A DNA stretch of 40,596 bases, from positions 1 through 40,596 of the forward strand of contig JAMCQI010000055.1 of the NCBI GenBank assembly GCA_023381515.1, in the 5' to 3' direction. Below the pieces are notes generated by a model that was not told where the DNA came from, did no database searches, and saw only the letters and a program-made list of their open reading frames with translations. The DNA is from Chloroflexota bacterium. GTDB lineage: Bacteria; Chloroflexota; Anaerolineae; UBA4142. The translations under genes were made by a program, and so were the position numbers. Shown here piece by piece: positions 33,294 to 40,596 of this stretch (position 1 is the stretch's first letter; every line of letters starts with the position of its first letter).

Positions 33294-34513
33294 CGATAAC
33301 TCCTGTAAAAATCCTTCACCTTGTCAAGAACAAGGCGCTTTCTACCGCAATAGACATCAGCATAGTGTCCGGGAGGTGTGGAGAAATCGGGCTCGAAATC
33401 CCGGGCAGTGAGGCTCTGCTCCGTCCGGATCTCTGCGGCGCAATACTCTTCGAAACTGACCTTGCGCCGCGCCGACAAATGGTCGCTAATCTTTCGGACA
33501 GCCAGAACCTCGCGTGCCGTCTCCTGCACATAGCCGCTATAGAGCTCAGCGCATGCACCTGAGCCGTAGGAAAAGCAACCGATTCGGATTCCAGGCTGCA
33601 GATCGGGTAGGGATTCCATTAATCCGACGAGACCCGCGTACAAATTGGCGGAGTAGGTATTGCCCAACTGGCGCGTGTAGACCAGTGAAGGTTGTACCAT
33701 CCTCTCGAAACTCGAGCGGAATTCGTCCCGGCCTACAACGCCTCCATCGGACTCCAGCAGGACTTGGTGAGCCTGCTGAATCAATGGAACCACCGGCGTA
33801 TGGTAGATCATGTGGCCAATGTGTTCATGAAAACTGCTCGGTTGGGCAACCTGGCGATACTTGTCCCACGCTAGCTCTACCAAGTCAAGGTAGGACGCCA
33901 ATGACAAGGCAGCATCGATGTGCTCGGTCGTGGCCGTGGGGCGGGCTGTGTCGTAGACTTCGCGTGTCGCATAGCCGCTGAAAGTCTCCAGCTCAAACAG
34001 CCTGGGCTCGGCGGAGACCGAGAGGGCCACGGCATTGGGGCCGATCGAGAGTTCTGCGAGTTCCCCAAAGTGACGCCGGGGAAGATCTGTCATTATGACC
34101 AAGGCCTTTTTTCCGGGTGCCACACCGGACCGGACCCATGCCGCTGCCATTTGGAGAGCGGCGGTGCCTGCGTAGCAGGCTTGTTTGATTTCGAAATTGC
34201 GGCAATGAGCTCCCAATTTCAGGTACTTGTGTATGTAGGTGCTCAAGCTCTTACCGTGATCCATCCCTGTTTCGGTTGCGACAACCAAGAGCTCAAAAGC
34301 GCCAGGCTCACTCTCCGCGATAATGGGCTCGGCCGCATTGGCTCCCATCGTCACAGGGTCCTCGTAGCTGGGAAGGACGGATCGTCGCAGGAAGCCTGTC
34401 ACGTCCAGGTCCTTGAGATGGAAATTCGCACGAGCGGCGACAATGTCAGCGTAATCGATGGTCAGCGTGCTGGCGTACAAATTGAGATCGTCAATGCCGA
34501 CTGCGGTATACAT
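33284..34513 (-). CDS. HMG-CoA-synthase-like enzyme (HCS, PksG-like), 409 aa
   Basis: It condenses an acetyl-donor ACP with a beta-ketoacyl-ACP. The catalytic triad is visible: Glu81 (VATETGMDHGKSLSTYIH), Cys113 (EIKQACYAGTAALQ) and His238 (HMIYHTPVVP). The N-terminal LPSYEDPVTMGANAA and the GNTYSANLYAGL segment also fit. These match polyketide HCS proteins (PksG, MupH, CurD type) better than eukaryotic mevalonate enzymes by eye. I chose ATG 34513 (GAAAGAAGA upstream), 25 bases after the sulfurylase-AlkP gene; a longer frame overlaps that gene. It defines this cluster as a beta-branching system. Confidence 0.92.
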   Translation of the reverse strand: MYTAVGIDDLNLYASTLTIDYADIVAARANFHLKDLDVTGFLRRSVLPSYEDPVTMGANAAEPIIAESEPGAFELLVVATETGMDHGKSLSTYIHKYLKLGAHCRNFEIKQACYAGTAALQMAAAWVRSGVAPGKKALVIMTDLPRRHFGELAELSIGPNAVALSVSAEPRLFELETFSGYATREVYDTARPTATTEHIDAALSLASYLDLVELAWDKYRQVAQPSSFHEHIGHMIYHTPVVPLIQQAHQVLLESDGGVVGRDEFRSSFERMVQPSLVYTRQLGNTYSANLYAGLVGLMESLPDLQPGIRIGCFSYGSGACAELYSGYVQETAREVLAVRKISDHLSARRKVSFEEYCAAEIRTEQSLTARDFEPDFSTPPGHYADVYCGRKRLVLDKVKDFYRSYRWS

Positions 34514-34538
34514 GCGCTCTTCTTTCAGATCCTGCAAG

Positions 34539-37214
34539 CTAAGCAGAGACCGGAGATTCGACGGCGACGGGTTCTTCAACCTCGATCACTCGTCCCAGTA
34601 TATCCTGCGGAATGGGTTGCCCGAACTCATTGAGCACGGTGGGTGCAATATCGACGAGCTTGGCTCCTGTCACTGTGCGTCCGCCCAGGTCTCGCTTCGG
34701 GTCGTAGTAGACAAAGATCCCGTGCTGCGCGTGATTGGCATCGTCCGGTCCGGTGTCGTTCTCAAAGGTGTGCAAGGTGTTCAGCCCAATCGAGCCGACG
34801 GCCCGCCAGAACAGGTCGCCGAAGATGACGATCAGGTCAGGAGGCACGTTCTTGGCATCCTGGTAGATGCGCTGAGGTTTGTAGACCCGGGTCGGAATCG
34901 GGCGCCCCTTGTCGTCGGGGATCTTGCACAGCTTTTCGACCAGCTCATCCCGCACATCTTCGTAATGGCTCGGTTCGATCGTCCCATTCGGTTCGCGCCC
35001 TTTGACGTTCAAAAAGACACGGCCATAGTATCCCCCGCTGCCCCAGGCGCGGGTCTTGGCCCAATCCACTTGGACCTTTTCCAACGGCACCACCCCTTGC
35101 GGCTTTTCCTTCAAGACGAGATAGCCCTCATTTATCAGCCACTCGTTGAGCGTGATGCCGCCATCCATTCGTTTCGCCCCGTGATCGCTCATCACGATGA
35201 CGCTCGTATCGTCGTCAATCAGTTCCAGGACGCCGCCTATTTGCTTGTCGAGCCAGACATAGTAGTCGTGAATCGAATTGACCAGGGAATTGCCGGGCTC
35301 GTGCTTGGCGTGGTTCACATCGTGATATTTCCAAAAGCCGTGGTGCAGCCGGTCCACCCCGATTTCGACCGCCATTAAGAAATCCCAGGGCTTTTCTTTC
35401 ATGAAATGCCGGATCACCTTGAAACGCTCTTCGGTCATTTCGTAAATCTTGCCGAGCAGCCACTGCTTGTCATCCGTTCGAAAGTTGGGCACGTCGACCA
35501 TATAGTTCGGCGCGATCTTGGCGATTTCTTCCCGGATGTTGTCGGGAAATGTGTATTTGGACTGGGTGCTCGGAGAAAGGAAGCAACCTACGCGGATCCC
35601 ATTGACCGGCTTGGGTGGATATGAAGGGGGTACTCCGACCAGGATAGACTGCTTGCCCGCTCTCCCCAGGTAATCCCAGACCTGCGGTTCCTCGACCGAG
35701 CGGCCATTGGCAATCGACATGTTCTCATACGAGTGATCCGACCGATTGCGGAAACCATAGATTCCGAGTTGGCCGGGATCTTTCGACGACATTGAGCAGG
35801 CCCACGCGGGAACGGTGATCGGGGGGATCACGCTTTCCAGCTTGCCCCATACGCCCTCGTTGCGAAGGCGCCTGATATTCGGCATCTCGCTGCCGAATTG
35901 GTCGAAGATGAGCGAAGGTTCGCAAGAGTCCAGCCCGAGGACGAGGACGCGCTTTTTGGAAGGATGAGAGACGAGGGCGGGAGCATGAAGCGGGCTTGGT
36001 TTTTCTTCATCCTTCATCCCTCCGCCTTCATCCTTTGCTGTCATTCCCTCGATCAACACCCGGGCCACCTCCGGCCGCGTGAACTCGGGCGGGAGCATCT
36101 CTCCCTGGCGCAGCATCGCGCGGACCTGAGTGCCGGAGAGAATCAGGTGGTCCTCCTCGCCATGCGGGCAGGTCTTGGCCGACACGATCTGGCCGCACTT
36201 CTTGCAGTAAAAGGTGTGCTCGAAGAGGAGAGGGGTGATCCCAATCTCCTCGGGTTTGAATTCGTCAAAGATCTTTTGGGCATCGTAGGTTCCATAATAC
36301 TGCCCCACCCCCGCATGGTCCCGGCCGATGATGATGTGCGTGCAGCCGTAATTCTTGCGGCAGAGGGCATGGAAGATGGCTTCCCGGGGACCGGCATAGC
36401 GCATGGCGGCGGGAAAGACGCCGAGGAGGACCCTGTCGGGAGGGTAATAGTCCCGGAGGAGTTCCTGGTAGCTTTGCATGCGGACGGAAGCCGGAATATC
36501 GTCGGGTTTGGTTTCGCCGACGAGGGGGTGGAGGAAGAGGCCGTCACAGATTTCGAGGGCGGTCTTTTGGATGTATTCGTGGGCGCGGTGGACGGGATTG
36601 CGGGTCTGAAAGGCGACAATGCGTTTCCAGCCGCGGGCGGCGAAGAGCTTGCGGGTTTCGAGGGGAGAGTGCCGGAATTCGGGGAATTCGGGGTGCTCGG
36701 GCAGGGCGAGCACGCGCACCTCTCCCCCCAGATAGACCTCCCCTTGTTGGTAGAGGCGGCTCACGCCTGGGTGCTTGACCTCCGTCGTCCGGTACACAAG
36801 TTGTGCCTCCCGCGTCTTGTCGTAATCGAACCTGTCCTCGACCGTCATCACTGCTAGCACATGGCTGTTTGCTTCGGTCAAAGCAATCTCTTCGCCGAGC
36901 CGGAGTCCGCCGGCCAATTCGCGCGAGACCGGCAGTGTGATCGGAATGGTCCAGGGTAGGCCGTTTGCAAGGCGCATCGACTCAACCACCGAATCATAGT
37001 CGCGCCGGGTCATAAAGCCGGTCAGGGGAGAAAACGCGCCTGCGCCGAGCAATTCCACGTCCGAGACGTTCATGGAGTGGAGGTCAATCTTCTTCAGCCG
37101 AGCAGCTCGTTCAATGGCGGCATCACGTTCGGCGCCGTGCAGCATTTGATCCATCAAGACACCGCCATGGGGTGCGATTTCGCCGATGACCCTTTCACTG
37201 TGCATTTCAGACAC
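34539..37214 (-). CDS. ATP sulfurylase fused to AlkP-superfamily phosphodiesterase, 891 aa
   Basis: Residues 1-390 are a complete sulfate adenylyltransferase: [11 protein letters not shown] (203-213), [17 protein letters not shown], and a zinc ribbon CKKCG...CPH (337-351). It makes APS and pyrophosphate from sulfate and ATP. A polar linker (391-421) joins an AlkP domain (422 to about 870) with metal/nucleophile motifs [26 protein letters not shown] and [12 protein letters not shown] Thr nucleophile points to a phosphodiesterase or phosphatase, not a sulfatase. One possible role is removal of pyrophosphate to pull APS synthesis, but the substrate is unproven. The GTG start has GAGG about nine bases upstream. 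It lies between a TauE permease and the HCS gene. Confidence 0.88.
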   Translation of the reverse strand: MSEMHSERVIGEIAPHGGVLMDQMLHGAERDAAIERAARLKKIDLHSMNVSDVELLGAGAFSPLTGFMTRRDYDSVVESMRLANGLPWTIPITLPVSRELAGGLRLGEEIALTEANSHVLAVMTVEDRFDYDKTREAQLVYRTTEVKHPGVSRLYQQGEVYLGGEVRVLALPEHPEFPEFRHSPLETRKLFAARGWKRIVAFQTRNPVHRAHEYIQKTALEICDGLFLHPLVGETKPDDIPASVRMQSYQELLRDYYPPDRVLLGVFPAAMRYAGPREAIFHALCRKNYGCTHIIIGRDHAGVGQYYGTYDAQKIFDEFKPEEIGITPLLFEHTFYCKKCGQIVSAKTCPHGEEDHLILSGTQVRAMLRQGEMLPPEFTRPEVARVLIEGMTAKDEGGGMKDEEKPSPLHAPALVSHPSKKRVLVLGLDSCEPSLIFDQFGSEMPNIRRLRNEGVWGKLESVIPPITVPAWACSMSSKDPGQLGIYGFRNRSDHSYENMSIANGRSVEEPQVWDYLGRAGKQSILVGVPPSYPPKPVNGIRVGCFLSPSTQSKYTFPDNIREEIAKIAPNYMVDVPNFRTDDKQWLLGKIYEMTEERFKVIRHFMKEKPWDFLMAVEIGVDRLHHGFWKYHDVNHAKHEPGNSLVNSIHDYYVWLDKQIGGVLELIDDDTSVIVMSDHGAKRMDGGITLNEWLINEGYLVLKEKPQGVVPLEKVQVDWAKTRAWGSGGYYGRVFLNVKGREPNGTIEPSHYEDVRDELVEKLCKIPDDKGRPIPTRVYKPQRIYQDAKNVPPDLIVIFGDLFWRAVGSIGLNTLHTFENDTGPDDANHAQHGIFVYYDPKRDLGGRTVTGAKLVDIAPTVLNEFGQPIPQDILGRVIEVEEPVAVESPVSA
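35960..36036. repeat. Imperfect inverted, GGATGAAG-rich repeat encoding the interdomain linker
   Basis: Two arms (about 35960-35990 and 36005-36036), both built of GGATGA/ATGAAG and G-rich units, face each other across a T-rich loop. They encode the Lys/Asp/Glu-rich linker between the sulfurylase and AlkP domains. The low-complexity, palindrome-like form resembles small interspersed repeats more than selected protein sequence. Confidence 0.45.
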
Positions 37215-37244
37215 GATTAGTTACCTCGATAATAGGGTTGCTTC

Positions 37245-38036
37245 TTAGATAGCCCCGGTCAGCCGAACCCCGGAGAAAAACAGGGCCAAGGCGAGCAGCA
37301 AGCGCAGGGCATTGTCCGGCATCCAGGCACTGAGCCGACTTCCGAGAATGACGCCGGGGATCGAGCCCACGGAAAGCCAAGCGGCCAAGCGGAGGTCGGC
37401 GTTTCCGACAAACAGGTGGCCGAGCGCGGCCACAGTGGCCAGGATGGCAGCATGAAACAGATCCGTTCCGACGAGTTGTTTGGCCGGCGCCGAGTAGAGA
37501 ATGACCAAGAATACCATGACCAGACTGCCGGCGCCGATCGACGTCAGTCCGACGACGAGGCCCGTCGCCGCGCCGAGCAGCACGGTCCAAATTCGGCGCC
37601 GTTGGCGTGAGGAAGAAGCCGCCACGTTCGGGTGGCGATCGTTCGTGCGATGGACAAAGATGCGTGTCAGCATCATGGCGGCCACCAGAATCAGTGTGCC
37701 CGCCAAAATCCGGTTCAGGATGTTTTCTGCCGATCCTCCGCCCCACTCTTTAATGATCTTGACGAGAAAAGTCCCGACGAGGGCCGACGGCAGGCTCCCA
37801 ACGAGCAAAAAGGACGCGATCTCGAAATTCACGGTCTGCATCTGCCAATGCTGGAGTGCTCCAGCCCATTTGGTCAGAGACGCATACAGCAGGTCTGTTC
37901 CGATGGCTATGGAAGGAGGGACTCGCATGACCATGACGAGAATTGGTACCATGACCACCCCTCCACCGACTCCGGTCATGCCGATCAGGGTCCCCACCAA
38001 GAGGCCCATTAGCGCCAGCTCAAGGTTCGATATCAT
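37245..38036 (-). CDS. TauE/SafE-family membrane permease, 263 aa
   Basis: About eight hydrophobic helices in two similar halves. The first half begins GTLIGMTGVGGGVVMVPIL and the second VVGLTSIGAGSLVMVFLVI, the repeated family signature. Members move sulfite, sulfoacetate, taurine-derived anions or sulfate-like anions. Directly upstream of ATP sulfurylase (30 bases), a role in sulfur-anion supply for PAPS synthesis is likely, but the direction of transport cannot be read from the sequence. A 13-bp interrupted palindrome (38038-38050) lies just before the ATG. The 211 bases between this gene and the DegT stop hold no convincing gene. Confidence 0.85.
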   Translation of the reverse strand: MISNLELALMGLLVGTLIGMTGVGGGVVMVPILVMVMRVPPSIAIGTDLLYASLTKWAGALQHWQMQTVNFEIASFLLVGSLPSALVGTFLVKIIKEWGGGSAENILNRILAGTLILVAAMMLTRIFVHRTNDRHPNVAASSSRQRRRIWTVLLGAATGLVVGLTSIGAGSLVMVFLVILYSAPAKQLVGTDLFHAAILATVAALGHLFVGNADLRLAAWLSVGSIPGVILGSRLSAWMPDNALRLLLALALFFSGVRLTGAI

Positions 38037-38037
38037 T

Positions 38038-38050
38038 CAGAGAATCTCTG
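38038..38050. promoter_or_regulatory. Short interrupted palindrome before the TauE-like gene
   Basis: CAGAGA and TCTCTG flank a single base, immediately upstream of ATG 38036 and overlapping the ribosome-binding region. It could be an operator or a small RNA stem; no regulator is assigned. Confidence 0.3.
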
Positions 38051-38247
38051 CTCTTCTTGCTGTAGATCGCTTACTATATCAGACGAACTGATTGCACAAC
38101 TATGGGAAACCAGCGAGGCCGACGTTTTCGGGAATGACAAGATGCGCTCGGCGAGGTCTCCGCATCAGACGATGCCCCGCGACCACGCTGTCGCCGGAGC
38201 CTTTCTTGCCTGGGGCCGTCGTCGTGCAGCCCCGAGGCGATTTCGAA

Positions 38248-39414
38248 CTAGACAGATGCAGGTGTGTGCATCGGGACGGACGAACGTGTGGTCCGGACCA
38301 TAAAACTGGAGTTGGGGAATGAACGAATGGCATCGACGATGTAATCTACCTCTTGGTTTGTCAGGCCCGCATGCATCGGAAGCGAGAGAATGCGCTCGAA
38401 AGTCTGCTCTGCCTTGGGCAGCTGAGGTTGGCTGCCATAGCATTTGTACGTATGGATCGGCCGGTAGTGGACCCCGGTGCCAATTCCTTTCTCCTCGAGG
38501 TATGCGTTGAGCTCGTCGCGAGCTTCCGTTTGGACACAATAAATGTGCCAACTGGATTTGGACTCGGCGGTATCATCCGGAGGCAATTGAATCCACTCAA
38601 GGTCCCGCAGCCCCTCATTGTAAAGACGCTTGATCTCTCTGCGGCGCGCGTTCATCGCGTCGAGCTTGCGCAGTTGGACCAGGCCAATGGCCGCGGCAAT
38701 ATCGTTCATGTGGGATTTCCATCCGATCTCATTCACCGCGTAATCCCAGAGGTAGGTCCGGTTGCCGTCGGTGCGATCCCAGGTGCCTTTGTCGATTCCC
38801 ATCCAACGCAGGCGCTTGGCGCGATCGATCAGTGCCTTGTCCTGCACGGCGATGGCTCCGCCATCGCCGGTGGCAAGATTCTTGACGGCTTGGAAGCTAA
38901 AGCAAGCGAGATCGCCGAGCGAGCCACATTTCTTGCCTTGATAGACGGAGCCAAACGCGTGCGCTGCATCTTCGACGATCGGAATATCGCCGGCTATCTC
39001 GCGGAGGCGGTCGATTTCCACTGGCCGGCCGCCGTAATGGACGGGGATGATCGCGCGGGTCCGACGCGTGATCTTGCGAGCCACATCCTCCAGATCGACG
39101 TTGAGCGTGAACGGGTCAATATCGGCGAAAATTGGGACCGCGCGATTGTAGACCACCACATGGGCCGTCGAGACAAAGGTCATCGTCGGGACAATGACCT
39201 CATCACCCGGCTGGATGCCCAGAAGGTGGAGTGACAGGTCGAGCGCGGCCGTGGCTGAATTCAGAGCCGCCATGTAGGGCACGCCAACATACTGGGCGAG
39301 TTGTCGTTCGAATTCAGCCGTCTTGGGCCCGAGCCCGATCCACCCCGAGCGAAGGACTGTGGCGACCGCCTGAACCTCTTCTTCGTCCATATACGGCTTG
39401 AAAAGTTGGATCAC
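38248..39414 (-). CDS. DegT/DnrJ/EryC1/StrS-family PLP aminotransferase, 388 aa
   Basis: A sugar aminotransferase of the DegT family: the N-terminal IQLFKPYMDEEEVQAV, GWIGLGPKTAEFE, substrate-loop Asn-Ser-Ala-Thr-Ala-Ala, VEDAAHAFG (Asp149 binds the PLP nitrogen), and PLP-binding Lys178 in FSFQAVKNLATGDGG. It typically aminates a keto-sugar nucleotide. The GTG start at 39414 is chosen for the GGAGG seven bases upstream and the match to the family N-terminus. The C-terminus has about 20 extra residues. It is the first gene of the 34-kb minus-strand run, separated by 211 bases from the next, so its membership in the same operon is uncertain. Confidence 0.9.
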   Translation of the reverse strand: MIQLFKPYMDEEEVQAVATVLRSGWIGLGPKTAEFERQLAQYVGVPYMAALNSATAALDLSLHLLGIQPGDEVIVPTMTFVSTAHVVVYNRAVPIFADIDPFTLNVDLEDVARKITRRTRAIIPVHYGGRPVEIDRLREIAGDIPIVEDAAHAFGSVYQGKKCGSLGDLACFSFQAVKNLATGDGGAIAVQDKALIDRAKRLRWMGIDKGTWDRTDGNRTYLWDYAVNEIGWKSHMNDIAAAIGLVQLRKLDAMNARRREIKRLYNEGLRDLEWIQLPPDDTAESKSSWHIYCVQTEARDELNAYLEEKGIGTGVHYRPIHTYKCYGSQPQLPKAEQTFERILSLPMHAGLTNQEVDYIVDAIRSFPNSSFMVRTTRSSVPMHTPASV

Positions 39415-40317
39415 TTTCTTACCTCCTCTAGCCTTTATCTCACGAGGGCTGTGCTTGGGAGCACTCTCCCTCACCGCACAAACAAGATTGTCGAATTCGC
39501 CAATAGCCAACGCCGTTAATACAACGGGCGAGCCGATACTTCCCGTGCATCAAGTGCACCACCCTCCGCCCGTAGCAGATGGCGGGAGTGCAGGAACTGT
39601 TTTGGCTAAAGGCTGTCGCTAACGTGGAAAGCGTGACGGCCGATCAACTGGATGCCGGATTTCACCTGCTTTTCCGAGGATAATTCGCACACCAACTCGC
39701 GAACATCGTTTCAGCGTCCGAATGCGAAATGTACAGGGTTGGTTTCCTCGGTGAGCAGAGATGGCGGAGCATGGGGGCGCGCTCGGCACCGCAAAAGTTC
39801 ATTTGAGTCGACTGGCCAAGAAGAGGATGTGAGAAGGGGGAAATGGCCTGGCTTGTCTGGGCAACCCACAGGCTGAGGGGGCAAGGACCCCAGGGGTCGA
39901 TCTTTTTCAATCCGACCCTAGCCGTAACTAGGGCGGTTCGGCGAATGTGCTTTCTTATGTCGAGCATTAGAGTGTGGCGCATAGTATCTTAGGTTCCGAC
40001 CTTTGAAAATAGGATCGTTCTTGCACAGCGGCCAAGCATGTAAGTTCAACTCATGAGAGGTGCGGTCCCATGCGAACCAACAAGCACGTTGGAGTGAATA
40101 TAGCAGAGCCAGCGTTTCGAAACCGTTTCAAGTTGGCCCCCTTCCGCGTTTTTCGTGGCAGGCGGCACCGTGGGTCCTTGTGTCTGGTTATGTGGAGCAC
40201 CAAGGGAATCGGCCAACCTTCAATGAAGAACGGTCGAATGGAGGTGGGTGGTCTGGACAAAACGTTCAACAAGGAATCCTCTTTGCGTTATGAACTATAG
40301 AATCCTTGGTAAGAGAT
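39415..40317. other. No convincing gene; upstream region of the minus-strand run
   Basis: Open frames here are short, with unnatural composition (many Arg, Cys, Trp), and none matches a known family. A 6-bp CCCTAG/CTAGGG hairpin lies at 39916-39933. Promoters for the DegT gene should lie in the first ~100 bases, but I see no strong match. Confidence 0.4.
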
Positions 40318-40346
40318 TTGGGGTTTCTCGAGTGTCGCGATATAAT
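40318..40346 (+). promoter_or_regulatory. Possible sigma-70-type promoter
   Basis: A perfect TATAAT (40341-40346) stands 17 bases after TTGGGG (40318-40323; three of six matches to TTGACA). It lies about 85 bases upstream of the small Cys-rich ORF at 40432. Confidence 0.4.
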
Positions 40347-40431
40347 CGGGGAGCGTAAAGCTACATCGAACAATTCCGCCGACTGTGCCAATGGCATTTG
40401 GCGTGGGAACGCGACGGCAAGAGGAGAAAAC

Positions 40432-40587
40432 ATGTTCTGTAAGTGTCTCGACTGTGAATCGGTGATTCTTATACCTGACCCCTTTGTCAAGACCATTTGT
40501 ACCCGAAATCAAGGTGGAACATGTGAGCGATTCTCAGGCTGTCTCGATCAAGGCTGGACCCCGTACACACTCGCTGGAGTGCGATAA
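40432..40587 (+). CDS. Small Cys-rich protein, 51 aa (hypothetical)
   Basis: ATG 40432 is preceded by GAGGAG five bases upstream, an ideal ribosome-binding site, and a possible promoter lies at 40318-40346. The product begins MFCKCLDCESVILIPDPFVK and holds six Cys (residues 3, 5, 8, 23, 31 and 37), which could bind a metal. The frame closes at TAA 40585-40587, ten bases before the window ends. No family is recognised. The ribosome-binding site and Cys pattern favour a real gene, but the length makes it uncertain. Confidence 0.45.
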   Translation: MFCKCLDCESVILIPDPFVKTICTRNQGGTCERFSGCLDQGWTPYTLAGVR

Positions 40588-40596
40588 CCCAGGCTC

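Noticed and set aside
24213..38036. Capnine-type sulfonolipid pathway
   Set aside because: No cysteate synthase or serine-palmitoyltransferase-like (alpha-oxoamine synthase) gene is present. The sulfur genes make PAPS, which suggests sulfation rather than sulfonate synthesis from cysteate.
39415..40317. Several open frames, for example 39662-39982 on the minus strand and 40070-40300 on the plus strand
   Set aside because: No ribosome-binding site, biased composition and no recognisable motif.
1..40596. tRNA, rRNA, CRISPR, prophage and type I PKS/NRPS genes
   Set aside because: None was recognised on reading both strands; a tRNAscan, Rfam and domain search would confirm.

Overview
The window looks like chromosomal DNA of a GC-rich bacterium, most probably a member of the Chloroflexota (Anaerolineae/Caldilineae-like). 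The clues are a lipoprotein with a Thr/Pro linker and an NBR1-type Ig-like domain, secreted proteins ending in a YLP(I/F)xxR tail, AlkP-superfamily proteins ending in a 'RLEALGYLG' tail, and a very large membrane-TPR protein. This placement is inference from protein style; no rRNA or other phylogenetic marker is present.

Left flank (1-5050): the C-terminal end of an IS transposase cut by the window edge, a 48-bp perfect palindrome, a NicO/UreH-like metal transporter gene, a convergent XRE-cupin regulator, a lipoprotein, the decayed remnant of a glucose-1-phosphate thymidylyltransferase gene, and a secreted clan-A glycoside-hydrolase-like protein.

From 39414 down to 5123 every gene reads on the minus strand (about 34 kb), mostly with overlaps or gaps of under 30 nt. 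In transcription order: DegT aminotransferase; TauE/SafE permease; an ATP sulfurylase fused to an AlkP phosphodiesterase; an HMG-CoA-synthase-like enzyme (HCS); ECH1; ECH2; a FabL-like enoyl reductase; a 36-codon ORF; ACP 1; APS kinase; ACP 2; Sfp-type phosphopantetheinyl transferase; a ketosynthase with Cys replaced by Ser; a malonyl transferase; FabG; a ketosynthase with intact Cys; a degenerate SDR; GNAT; GT2 glycosyltransferase; MFS exporter; a lipoprotein paralogue of the left-flank hydrolase; a DNRLRE/beta-propeller secreted protein; a second AlkP enzyme; and a 3,167-residue polytopic protein with roughly 65-70 TPR units.

The core (about 24.2-34.5 kb) contains all parts of a polyketide beta-branching (HCS) cassette: donor-type ACP, Cys-less decarboxylating KS, HCS, ECH1 and ECH2. 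There is no modular type I PKS beside it; instead it sits with discrete fatty-acid-synthase-like enzymes (KS, AT, KR, ER, two ACPs, PPTase). The simplest reading is a dissociated (type II) pathway that puts methyl branches on the beta-carbon of an acyl chain, possibly repeatedly. The interleaved sulfate-activation genes (sulfurylase, APS kinase, permease) suggest that the product or its carrier is sulfated with PAPS, but no sulfotransferase is seen in the window. The downstream genes (GT2, MFS, secreted hydrolase-like proteins, AlkP, TPR giant) suggest glycosylation, export or cell-surface handling. The right end (39415-40596) holds little except a possible promoter and a small Cys-rich ORF.
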